Made by a program: the position numbers and the translations under genes. 64,000 nt of DNA from Bdellovibrio sp. (lineage in GTDB: Bacteria > Bdellovibrionota > Bacteriovoracia > Bacteriovoracales > Bacteriovoracaceae): positions 90,455 through 154,454 of the forward strand of contig JACPIU010000017.1 in NCBI GenBank assembly GCA_016187935.1, read 5' to 3'. Below are positions 7,630-15,472 of this stretch, in pieces. The notes under the pieces were generated by a model that saw only the letters and a program-made list of their open reading frames with translations, ran no database searches and was not told the origin of the DNA. The number at the start of each line of letters is the position of its first letter. The stretch's first letter is position 1.

Positions 7630-10250
7630 AAACCTACCAGACGTTACGACAATTGTGCGCTCTTTTTCTCGTTTGGATGTTGACGCAGATTGGGCCGGTT
7701 CAAGAGCTTAGAAAATATACTGGCGGGTGGATTTCAACGGCTCATGCTGCAGCTGTTGATAGCCGCTTGCCTGAATGTCAAAACTTAAACAGTGAGGAAA
7801 AGCAAGAAGCCGAAAGTTCTGGCCGTTGTACTGTCCAGAGTATGGAATTGGAAAACGATGGGTGGATAATTTCCGAAGGTTATGTGAGCACTTTGCTCAC
7901 TTGGGCCGTGGCCATGGTTTTCATGTACCAAATTCTCCGTTGTCGTATGCCTAGTGTGAGTTGCGGCTATTCCACTATTTTTTCAGCGCTTGGTGCTGTG
8001 GCGCTCTTCGCAGGTGAAATTGCTTCGGTTGTAGGTTTTGCCATTCATATTGGAAAAATTAAGAAAAAAGTTGAATATCGATTAGGTTCCGTGATGGGTA
8101 TGCAGGGAAAATGTGATTCCAATACGGCACCGACTGCCGGAAGTGGTAGTAGTGGGTCAGGATTTATTGGGGATGTTTCGCCCTGTGATCAATTCAACTA
8201 TTTGAAAGATCAGAAAGAGGCCATGGAAGGAGCAAAGACTGCTGCAACCTGGAAGTTCGGCTTGGCCATTGCTGCAGCTGCAGCATTTGCGATTGCTGCT
8301 ATTATCGAACTCGTGGGATGGATACAAGGGAATATGCACGATGCAGTGCTTTTTGCGATGGGAAATACATCAACAGCGGCGGTTGAGGGTGCTTCTTCGA
8401 GTTGTACTGCTTTTACTGCTCCCCCTGCGGTTCTTGCATGTCAGACAGCATGTCAGGCCTGTGTCGCAGGTATTGCAACAGCTCAAGAACAACTAAGTGA
8501 ACTGATTGCCCAGAGCAATAATGTTATTACTCCAACTACATCCGTTGCCGATTGCACAAAATACAGAGTGCATAGAACGACGGCACAGACAACCGCAGAA
8601 ACGGCATGTATGGCCGCTTCCGCTACGGCACCTGCATGTAGAGCGGCTGCGCTGGCCTATACCTCTGCACTTGCAGAAGCCGTGGCAGTATCTCTTTGTC
8701 CTCAGAATCAAACGTGCCATTTGGGATGTGCTGTTCCTGGAACATTGCTCATGGGAAAATACTCGCCGGATGAATTTTATAACAGCTCACGCAAGACCTG
8801 TGGGCTTGAGCGGACATACGAACTAGATATTTCCCAAGCGCGAACAGAGTATGGTTACGATAAACTGGCATTAAACCCTTTTCTTGAGGTTGTCGAACTT
8901 CCAGATATATTTTTCAAGCGTTCTGTATCTGGTTCTGACCTCTTACTTATTAATGATGAAGAAGTCCAGCGTGAGTTGGCCCGATCTCAAATGGTAATTG
9001 AACTTCAACGTGATCAAGAAAAAATATCATTGAATGATTATTACAAAATACGCCAATTCTATGGGGATGATTTATTTGACAACAATCAATTTAATTTTTT
9101 AAAAATTATTATCGATAGTGCCGCAGCGGAAAATAAGACAAAGACCAGTGAAGATTCAGGAATGCCGGTGCATCAGGTGATTGGTAGCGGTCTGGGAATT
9201 GTGGCCATGGCCATTCCCATTTTTATTGGTCTTCTGAAGACTGCGGATCTTCAGGCCGATAATGCCTTCTCAACACCAGCACGACGTTTTGGTTGGAATA
9301 GTCTGGCTACGATTTTGGCAACCGGTCAAGCCATTTACACAAAACTTGCGGTTATTGATGTCCTGGATGGTAACATTACAAAGCTTCAAAAGATCTTAGA
9401 CCTGGTGGCCAACGATCCTCGCTCGGTTGAAGTGCCGCCACCGGCAAGCCAAATACCCTATAATGCTGTCGTTATTGATGATGATTTTGTCGATACCCCA
9501 CCGCCACAACTTCCCCCAGGTCAAACATTACCTTGTCCCGCAGGAGGAGATGGCAAGGGCGGGTGTAAAGAAGTTGGAAATATCGTGGATGCTTCACTCG
9601 GGTCTGTAGATTTATCTTCGCTTGCCGGCTTGACCGGAAGCTTAAAAAGTTTGAATAGTAATGTGTCCGGCAAAAATAGTTTTGGGCAAGGAACCTTCAA
9701 TAATGTGGCGACGCTTGGATCGGCGGCACGCGGATTAAAAAAGAAAATTGGGGAAATGCAAAAGAAGATTAATAAAAATCGAGAGAAAATGAAACTTCCC
9801 CCTGTAGATTTTGCGAGTATGCAAACTCAGCAATTGAAAGGGATGTTTAAAAAGGCCAAAGATTATCTGGCCGCCAAAGGTATGACGGCGGATCAGTTGA
9901 TGCCAGTTTCACCTGTTGATCCTACCAACACAAAAGAGTTAGAAAAGAAAGTGGCCGATGGTGCGGTTGGAGCAGCCAAAATCGATGCCAAGAAAGGGTC
10001 AGCGGTACCTGATCTGAGTGGTCTGGTGGGTGATTTCAAATTTGATGAAGGTGAAGGCGCGGGTGCGGCCATCGAATCTCATCCAGAAACTTCGGCCAGC
10101 AAAGAACTGGATGACACTTTTCAAGTGCCTAATAATGATATCGCATCTGACGCGAATGCCGATATCTTTCAGATGCTTTCGTCACGTTATTTAAAAACGG
10201 CATACCCTATTTTCTTTGAAGAAGAAACTGCTCCTGCCAAAGCACCTTAA
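7626..10250 (+). CDS. Large multi-pass membrane protein, paralogue B
   Basis: 874 residues. The signal peptide ends around STAHA|AA. The layout is the same as its upstream neighbour: paired helices around residues 85-140, a Gly-Ser-rich linker (TAGSGSSGSGF, about residue 178), an Ala-rich helix near 215-235, a large Cys-rich domain (about residues 258-370, many spaced Cys), a helix near 520-540, then a PCPAGGDGKGGC motif matching PCASGGDGKGKC in paralogue A. The C-terminus reads ...DIFQMLSSRYLKTAYPIFFEEE. The first codons overlap the stop of the upstream gene. The Cys-rich part probably sits in the periplasm with disulfides. Function unknown; the tandem arrangement implies duplication and a hetero-oligomer. 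Confidence 0.85.
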   Translation: MKTYQTLRQLCALFLVWMLTQIGPVQELRKYTGGWISTAHAAAVDSRLPECQNLNSEEKQEAESSGRCTVQSMELENDGWIISEGYVSTLLTWAVAMVFMYQILRCRMPSVSCGYSTIFSALGAVALFAGEIASVVGFAIHIGKIKKKVEYRLGSVMGMQGKCDSNTAPTAGSGSSGSGFIGDVSPCDQFNYLKDQKEAMEGAKTAATWKFGLAIAAAAAFAIAAIIELVGWIQGNMHDAVLFAMGNTSTAAVEGASSSCTAFTAPPAVLACQTACQACVAGIATAQEQLSELIAQSNNVITPTTSVADCTKYRVHRTTAQTTAETACMAASATAPACRAAALAYTSALAEAVAVSLCPQNQTCHLGCAVPGTLLMGKYSPDEFYNSSRKTCGLERTYELDISQARTEYGYDKLALNPFLEVVELPDIFFKRSVSGSDLLLINDEEVQRELARSQMVIELQRDQEKISLNDYYKIRQFYGDDLFDNNQFNFLKIIIDSAAAENKTKTSEDSGMPVHQVIGSGLGIVAMAIPIFIGLLKTADLQADNAFSTPARRFGWNSLATILATGQAIYTKLAVIDVLDGNITKLQKILDLVANDPRSVEVPPPASQIPYNAVVIDDDFVDTPPPQLPPGQTLPCPAGGDGKGGCKEVGNIVDASLGSVDLSSLAGLTGSLKSLNSNVSGKNSFGQGTFNNVATLGSAARGLKKKIGEMQKKINKNREKMKLPPVDFASMQTQQLKGMFKKAKDYLAAKGMTADQLMPVSPVDPTNTKELEKKVADGAVGAAKIDAKKGSAVPDLSGLVGDFKFDEGEGAGAAIESHPETSASKELDDTFQVPNNDIASDANADIFQMLSSRYLKTAYPIFFEEETAPAKAP

Positions 10251-10287
10251 GTCAGCTTGGCCAGGTCGGTACTCTATGTCCATTGTC

Positions 10288-10373
10288 TAGAAATCAGTTA
10301 GACAACTCTTGATTTCTACCGGGGAGACGCCTACTTTCTTGTATAATATATCTCTATAGATTCCCTATAGATT
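10288..10373 (+). promoter_or_regulatory. sodB upstream regulatory region
   Basis: Three features lie in the 140 bases before sodB. A 9-bp perfect inverted repeat, TAGAAATCA (10288-10296) and TGATTTCTA (10310-10318), is spaced by 13 bases. A TATAAT box lies at 10342-10347 without a clear -35. Two direct copies of CTATAGATT (10354-10362 and 10365-10373) are spaced 11 bases start to start, about one helical turn. The repeats straddle the expected transcription start and could be an operator. The regulator is unknown; no classic Fur box was seen. Confidence 0.45.
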
Positions 10374-10390
10374 TCTAGGAGGATTTAATC

Positions 10391-10966
10391 ATGGAACATA
10401 AACTACCGGCACTCCCATGGCCAAAAGATTCCCTTGCCCCTCATATTTCCCCAGAAACGATCGATTTTCATTACGGTAAACATCACGCTGCTTATGTTGC
10501 GAAATTGAATGAGTTGATCAAAGGTACGGCACTGGCGGAGTTGCCACTTGAGGAAATTATCAAGAAGGCCCAAGGCCCTACTTTTAATAATGCCGCTCAG
10601 GTTTGGAATCATTCATTCTATTGGAATTGTATGACACCAAGAGGAGGCGGTGCTCCCACGGAAAAAGTGGCAGAATTGATTAAGAAAAAGTGGGGCGGTT
10701 TTGAAAAGTTTAAAGAAGTATGGAGCAATTCAGCTGTGAGTAATTTTGGTTCGGGATGGACATGGTTGGTAAAAACCGCCACAGGAGATCTTGAGATTGT
10801 GAATACTTCTAATGCTGGCTGTCCATTAACGGAAGGACAAAAACCTATTCTTACTATTGATGTATGGGAACATGCTTATTATATCGATTATCGTAATGCT
10901 CGGGCCAATTATGTCGCGGCTTTTTGGAATGTAGTCAATTGGGATTTTGTCGCTAAAAACCTGTAA
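10391..10966 (+). CDS. sodB: Superoxide dismutase, Fe type
   Basis: 191 residues, the usual length for cytoplasmic SodB. It converts superoxide to hydrogen peroxide and oxygen. The four metal ligands are in their classical positions: His27 (DFHYGKHH), His74 (WNHSFYW), Asp157 and His161 (DVWEHAYYIDY). The FGSGWTWLV segment is also typical, and the residue pattern favours iron over manganese. There is no signal peptide. AGGAGG lies directly upstream of the ATG. It sits between the large membrane protein pair and the lipoprotein set but has its own -10 box, so it is probably an independent transcription unit. Confidence 0.97.
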   Translation: MEHKLPALPWPKDSLAPHISPETIDFHYGKHHAAYVAKLNELIKGTALAELPLEEIIKKAQGPTFNNAAQVWNHSFYWNCMTPRGGGAPTEKVAELIKKKWGGFEKFKEVWSNSAVSNFGSGWTWLVKTATGDLEIVNTSNAGCPLTEGQKPILTIDVWEHAYYIDYRNARANYVAAFWNVVNWDFVAKNL

Positions 10967-10999
10967 TATGTTGCAGAGTTAAAAACTCAGGTATTTGTT

Positions 11000-11045
11000 T
11001 TTTTCGTCCGTCACTTTGTACCAGTAAAAAAGTGCGGACGAAAAA
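11000..11045. repeat. Strong hairpin with 17-bp arms between sodB and lipoprotein gene
   Basis: TTTTTCGTCCG-T-CACTTT (11000-11017) pairs with AAAGTGCGGACGAAAAA (11029-11045): 17 pairs, one bulged T, 11-base loop. The T run precedes and the A run follows the GC stem, the reverse of a classical terminator, and no T run follows. It may still end or stabilise the sodB transcript, or act as an RNA element before the lipoprotein operon. Confidence 0.6.
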
Positions 11046-11094
11046 CTCTTTTCGAGTTACGATTTCTAAAATCATTTTTAGGAGTCGGGCAATC

Positions 11095-12114
11095 ATGAAA
11101 GTTGGAAACGTCGTTGTTTTATATCTCGTTTTGTCCCTACTTAGCTCATGTTCGACTTCATCGGTGTCAAGCTCCCAGAGCAAGGCCAAAGAAGGTGGGC
11201 GTGAACGTCCGGCATGGATTGATTCTCCCGATGAAGGTTGTAGTGAGCAGGAATTGTGTGCTGTCGGTGAGGGGCCGGGCAAAATGGTGGCCGAGGCCAA
11301 TGCTCGCAACAGCATTGCCCAAGTTTTTGAAACGCGTGTGAAGGGTTCGAGTACAGTCACCACAACTTCTGAAACAAAATCCAACAACAATGGTCTTCAA
11401 AGTGGCAAGGTTAATGAAACTACCGCCAAGCAAATTGAGGAACTCACCGACGAAGTTTTAAAAGGTGTTGAGATTAAGAAGACTTATGATGATAGAAAAT
11501 TGAAAACGGTTTTTGCCTTGGCTTCACTTAATAAGGAAGAGGCCCTGGGACGTTTTCGAGACGAAATGAAGCCTCTTGATACCCAGATAGAAGAATTGGT
11601 GAAGGACGGACGTAGGTCTTCTTTGAATAAGGCCTTAAAGTTGAATGATAAGCGTGAGGCGCTAAATCAGCGTTATGCTATTTTGGCCGGGGGACCCTTT
11701 CCTGCCAAGGTGAGTTTGAAAGAACTCTTGGGTAAGAAACGTGAAAAAGGAAAGGAAAATGTAATCGTGTTCGTGGAATTTGAAGCGCCAAAAGAGGCCC
11801 AGGATTTGAAGAACTTGGTTTCGGGTGTTCTAACCGAAAATGATTACAAAGTTGTTGTGGATGATGGTGCTCCTCATCTCTATAGTGTGCAAGGTGAGCT
11901 TGTGCATGAACAAGAGCATATGCAAGTTGCTGGTTTTGAACAGCATAAATTTATTTTGACGGTCCGATCAATGGACAAGTCGGGAGCCAAACTAGGCGGG
12001 CTTGACCACACCAGCGTACAAAATGGTCGAAGTTTTAATCAATGCCTGGCCAAGGCATTGCCAGAATTAAAACAATTTTTGAAAGACAACTTAGTTCTTT
12101 TGAATATGGATTAA
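11095..12114 (+). CDS. LPP20-family lipoprotein
   Basis: 339 residues from the ATG at 11095, which has AGGAG upstream and directly begins a lipoprotein signal peptide with lipobox SLLSSC. The frame extends further upstream, but that part lies inside the hairpin and has no start signal. After the anchor a Ser-rich linker leads into an LPP20-like domain: PAWIDSPDEGC...CAVGEG followed by an Ala-rich helix (AEANARNSIAQVFET). LPP20 domains are found in outer-membrane lipoproteins such as FlgP of Vibrio and Campylobacter. The C-terminal part (about 230-339) may be a second domain. It is first of three closely spaced lipoprotein genes. Confidence 0.8.
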   Translation: MKVGNVVVLYLVLSLLSSCSTSSVSSSQSKAKEGGRERPAWIDSPDEGCSEQELCAVGEGPGKMVAEANARNSIAQVFETRVKGSSTVTTTSETKSNNNGLQSGKVNETTAKQIEELTDEVLKGVEIKKTYDDRKLKTVFALASLNKEEALGRFRDEMKPLDTQIEELVKDGRRSSLNKALKLNDKREALNQRYAILAGGPFPAKVSLKELLGKKREKGKENVIVFVEFEAPKEAQDLKNLVSGVLTENDYKVVVDDGAPHLYSVQGELVHEQEHMQVAGFEQHKFILTVRSMDKSGAKLGGLDHTSVQNGRSFNQCLAKALPELKQFLKDNLVLLNMD

Positions 12115-12135
12115 TGAATTAAAGGAGAACGGACA

Positions 12136-12834
12136 ATGAAAAAGACAGTGATGCTTTTGGCTTTTGCTTTGGTTTTTACTTCATGCAGTAGTACGAAGAA
12201 GGAAAAGGAATTGGTTGAAGTTGAGCATGAGACAATTAAAAAGGACTATGATGTTCGTGATGCCAGCTCGAACATTCGTCCAGGATGGGTTGAAGACGCA
12301 ACCGTATGGGCCGAAGAGTATGGCAAAACCGCTAAGGATGGTGCTGATTTCCGTTTCTTCTCTTTTGAGACCGAACCAAAGGTCAGCCGTGAAATCGCCT
12401 GTAACTTGGCCAAGGCCAATGCCAAGGCCGATATTGCGGGTGAAATCGCCACCTTTATCGACAAACAATTGGGTGCCAGTGTTGAAGGGGCTCCAAGCAT
12501 TGATCCCAACAATCCAAAAACACAACCCTTGCGTGAATTTGTATCCAATACTTTAGCAGAAAAAATTATGGCGCTTATTCATGGTGCCAGTATCATGAAG
12601 ACCTACTGGGAAAAACGCGATTATCAGGTGACCAAAGGGGCCAAAAAAGACTACATCGGCTTTACCTGCGCCTCATTGGTGAGGATGCCTGTAAAAGAAT
12701 TACAGAAGGCCATTGATGAAGCCGCTAATCATGTCGTCAATGCTGTTGATGATCCAGGCACAAAAGAAAATGTGAAGAAAGCTTTGAATGATGCTTCAGA
12801 AAACTTTGTGAAAGCAAAACAGGGACAACTCTAA
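12136..12834 (+). CDS. LPP20-like lipoprotein
   Basis: 232 residues; lipobox VFTSC. It starts 21 bases after the previous gene with AAAGGAG upstream. Like its neighbour it has a RPGWVED segment after a charged linker and then an Ala-rich helix (LAKANAKADIAGEIATF), the LPP20 pattern. The C-terminus is helical and acidic. It is probably an outer-membrane lipoprotein facing the periplasm, partner of the adjacent LPP20 and LpoB-like proteins. Confidence 0.72.
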   Translation: MKKTVMLLAFALVFTSCSSTKKEKELVEVEHETIKKDYDVRDASSNIRPGWVEDATVWAEEYGKTAKDGADFRFFSFETEPKVSREIACNLAKANAKADIAGEIATFIDKQLGASVEGAPSIDPNNPKTQPLREFVSNTLAEKIMALIHGASIMKTYWEKRDYQVTKGAKKDYIGFTCASLVRMPVKELQKAIDEAANHVVNAVDDPGTKENVKKALNDASENFVKAKQGQL

Positions 12835-12863
12835 TCGATCTTTAATAATTAAGGAGTAGTTAT

Positions 12864-13475
12864 ATGAAGTTACTTTTGGCATTACTTTTAGCAATGATGA
12901 TGTTGAGTGCAGGTTGTGGTGGTTTTAAGGCAAAACGTGTTGATGCCGCTGAGTCGGATGAAAAGGCCTTGGAAATTACTGATCAGTGGGTTTCGGGTGA
13001 TACTGAAAAAGTGGTTCGTGATATCTTAAAACAAATTCAAGACCACAAAGGTTTTCAAGCTTTTTTGCGCAAGAAAGGCTCTGCACCGAAAATTTTCATT
13101 GCCGATGTTCAGAACATGACCTCGGAAGCCTATTTCCCCATCAATGATATTAATGACGAGATGTTGAATGAGTTTTCTTCATCTGGGGATTTTACTTTGA
13201 TCGACGCTGCCGCTCGCGAAGCGGTTCTCAAAGAAATTACCTATCAAAATGATGGGATGGTTGATCCTGCCGATGTTAAAAAAGTGGGCAAGCAAACCGG
13301 AGCCGAACTCATGGTCTTTGGTAATGTTTACATGAAACCAGAGTCGCGCGATGGGAAAACCATTAAGCAATATAATGTCAACATTCGGATGACTGAAATT
13401 GAAAAGGCGGTTGAGGTTCTTCGTGTTCGTACAAAACTATCCAAGTTTTCCGAGCAGAAGAAAACAGGCTGGTAG
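12864..13475 (+). CDS. LpoB-like lipoprotein
   Basis: 203 residues; lipobox LSAGC; AAGGAG before the ATG. The body matches the LpoB/CsgG-N type fold: an IFIADVQNMTSEAY strand-loop, INDEMLNEF helix, FTLIDAAAREAVLKEI, then QTGAELMVFGNVYM and a VNIRMTEIEKAVEV ending. In E. coli LpoB activates the peptidoglycan synthase PBP1b from the outer membrane, but LpoB-like lipoproteins also occur beside LPP20 and COG3014 genes in species where that role is not shown. Here the operon context (two LPP20-like genes upstream, COG3014-like downstream) argues for that broader lipoprotein set. Confidence 0.78.
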   Translation: MKLLLALLLAMMMLSAGCGGFKAKRVDAAESDEKALEITDQWVSGDTEKVVRDILKQIQDHKGFQAFLRKKGSAPKIFIADVQNMTSEAYFPINDINDEMLNEFSSSGDFTLIDAAAREAVLKEITYQNDGMVDPADVKKVGKQTGAELMVFGNVYMKPESRDGKTIKQYNVNIRMTEIEKAVEVLRVRTKLSKFSEQKKTGW

Positions 13476-13497
13476 GAGAAAAAGACAAATCAAAGCT

Positions 13498-13553
13498 AGG
13501 TGCCATGTACCCGGAGCTATGCAGTACTGCATAGCTCCGGGTACATGGCACCT
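13498..13553. repeat. 56-bp perfect palindrome
   Basis: The arms 13498-13525 and 13526-13553 are exact reverse complements with no spacer: AGGTGCCATGTACCCGG... at the left end, GTAC at the centre. The element lies between the LpoB-like and COG3014-like genes and could fold into a 28-bp hairpin on either strand. The right arm is followed by TTCTTTCT, so it might end the upstream transcript. It resembles a REP/BIME-type mobile palindrome; this is inference, since no second copy was found here. Confidence 0.85.
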
Positions 13554-13579
13554 TCTTTCTACTAAACAAGGTAATTGAT

Positions 13580-15334
13580 ATGAGAGCGCGGGTGAGTTGT
13601 TTGTTCGTTGTAGTGCTGTTGCTTCTAGCTTCTGTTGGATGTTCCACCGGTGGTCTAAAAGAACGGGCGGAATTGCGATCGCTAATCTCTGCTTCCAATT
13701 GGGATGCGGCCATTGATTATGTAGCTAAATCAGATTTCTACAAGACTGAAAACGTCGCTTTACTTCGGGCCATGGAACTTGGACTTCTCTACAACTCGAA
13801 AGGCGCATACTACCAATCTACCCAAATGCTGAATAAGGCCAAAGAGATTCATCAGAAACTTTATACTGTAAGTATTTCCAGTGCCGCCAAGGGTGTCTTG
13901 GCCAATGAAAATTATGATGTTTACTCCGGTGCTTCTTATGAACGTTCACTCATACATTTTTATCTTGCGCTTAATCACTATCTGCTGTTTCTCAGGGGTG
14001 AATATGAAGGATATAAGATAGCTGAGAAAGATAGCTTGAAGGATGTTCCACCTAAGAAATTAAATGCAAATGAGCGCCGTTTGGAGCTTCAAGGCGCGCG
14101 TGCCGAGCTTCTCGATTGGGACTCATACTTGAAGTCTATTCAAGGTGATCGCGCGGGGCGAAGTGTTTTCAAAAATGATCTGCTGGCAAAAGTTTTTGGC
14201 GGCATGATTCATGAAGCATTTGAACGTCCTGAAGATGATCAAATTGCACTCCAGCTTTACAAAGATGCCAAGCTGGTACTTTTTAGAAACTATAACGCCT
14301 ACAAAACCTACAATACCATTGCGCCAAAATTTAAAGGTGATTTCAGTAAACTTGCCTTGATGGGGGAGCAAGAAGTTAGCAGCAATTATACTAAACCAAC
14401 CGAATATGCTCGTAATTTGGAGTTGTTCTTAGATACAAAAATATTATATTTAACTAAGCGCATGCGTCCTGGTGATTTGCAAACAATCGCTAAGCAAATT
14501 CATGCCACTGAAAAGGCCATGGGAGAAGCCGCCAAGTGCGTTAATCGCGCTAATGTTGGAATTATCCTACAGACAGGTATTATTCCCAAAAAAGTTCCCG
14601 AGAAACATTATTACAGCTTAGAGAGCGCCCTGACGCCGGATAACCCCACCGAAGGCCAGAAAGCTGTGGCCAAGTTTGGTTCTCAAGTTATTATGCTGTT
14701 TGCCGGTGCACAACTTGGTTTGTTGCCTCCGCCCAACACTTATTCTCCTGCGGGAACACAGTTAGGAGTGGCCACAGCACAGATTGCCGCTAATGCTCTG
14801 GCCATTAGTTTTGAACTTCCCGTTATGGAAAATCAGATCATCGAAGATCTAACCACCTTGCAAGTTTATAACGGTGCCGGAAAAATGGTGCAAGAATTTG
14901 ACATCCCTCTGATCAATCCTCTGCTGGATGTTGCGAGTGAAGCCATTGCAGAAGATTCGGCCTCTCGCTATACCAAACTGGGTATCCGACTGGCCTCCAA
15001 GCATCTCACGGCCATCGCGGCATCTTATGGTACCTATAGTCTAAGTAAACAGAAGCTTGGTGAGTTTTTTGCCAAGCAGGCCGCCGTTCTCCAATATATT
15101 GGTGCCAGCAAGGCCATTGAGGCCTCGGAAAAGGCCGATACCCGCTATTGGAGTACCTTGCCGGCGGATTTTCGTATTCGCGATTTTTATTTGGAAAAAG
15201 GTAATTATACTTTCAAAATAGTGGTTAAAAAGATTTCCACTCCTGACGTTCCCAAGAAGATCATTGATCTTGGAGCGGTCAATGTGGCCGATGGAAAGCA
15301 GAAGATTTTGTTAAATTACCGCATTCAATTATAG
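13580..15334 (+). CDS. COG3014-family lipoprotein
   Basis: 584 residues with lipobox ASVGC. The features fit the uncharacterised COG3014 family: N-terminal helical repeats (WDAAIDYV..., LLRAMELGLLYNSKGAYYQSTQMLNKA), an ASYERSLIHFYLALNHYL segment, and a C-terminal beta-rich part (STLPADFRIRDFYLEKGNYTF split over a short linker) ending in the strand KILLNYRIQL. Members often lie next to LpoB-like and LPP20 genes, as here. It is a predicted outer-membrane-anchored periplasmic protein. AAGG lies before the ATG. Function unknown; likely part of the same complex as the three upstream lipoproteins. Confidence 0.8.
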   Translation: MRARVSCLFVVVLLLLASVGCSTGGLKERAELRSLISASNWDAAIDYVAKSDFYKTENVALLRAMELGLLYNSKGAYYQSTQMLNKAKEIHQKLYTVSISSAAKGVLANENYDVYSGASYERSLIHFYLALNHYLLFLRGEYEGYKIAEKDSLKDVPPKKLNANERRLELQGARAELLDWDSYLKSIQGDRAGRSVFKNDLLAKVFGGMIHEAFERPEDDQIALQLYKDAKLVLFRNYNAYKTYNTIAPKFKGDFSKLALMGEQEVSSNYTKPTEYARNLELFLDTKILYLTKRMRPGDLQTIAKQIHATEKAMGEAAKCVNRANVGIILQTGIIPKKVPEKHYYSLESALTPDNPTEGQKAVAKFGSQVIMLFAGAQLGLLPPPNTYSPAGTQLGVATAQIAANALAISFELPVMENQIIEDLTTLQVYNGAGKMVQEFDIPLINPLLDVASEAIAEDSASRYTKLGIRLASKHLTAIAASYGTYSLSKQKLGEFFAKQAAVLQYIGASKAIEASEKADTRYWSTLPADFRIRDFYLEKGNYTFKIVVKKISTPDVPKKIIDLGAVNVADGKQKILLNYRIQL

Positions 15335-15377
15335 TGTTTAAGCGTTTGTTCAATGTCATTTATTTTTCGTCAAGTAA

Positions 15378-15395
15378 GCCGCCTCCTAAGGCGGC
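15378..15395 (+). terminator. GC-rich hairpin after the COG3014-like gene
   Basis: GCCGCCT (15378-15384) and AGGCGGC (15389-15395) form a 7-bp stem with a CCTA loop 44 bases after the stop codon. The downstream tail (ATCTATTCCC then TTTTATT) is only moderately T-rich, so termination may be partial. Confidence 0.5.
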
Positions 15396-15472
15396 ATCTA
15401 TTCCCTAGCTTTTATTAATAAGCACCGGATTTTACAATTAGAATATTAATTTATTTGTCAGAGAGGTTGTTT

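Noticed and set aside
11000..11045. Classical rho-independent terminator of sodB
   Set aside because: The T run precedes and the A run follows the stem, and no T tract follows on either strand, so I list it only as a hairpin.
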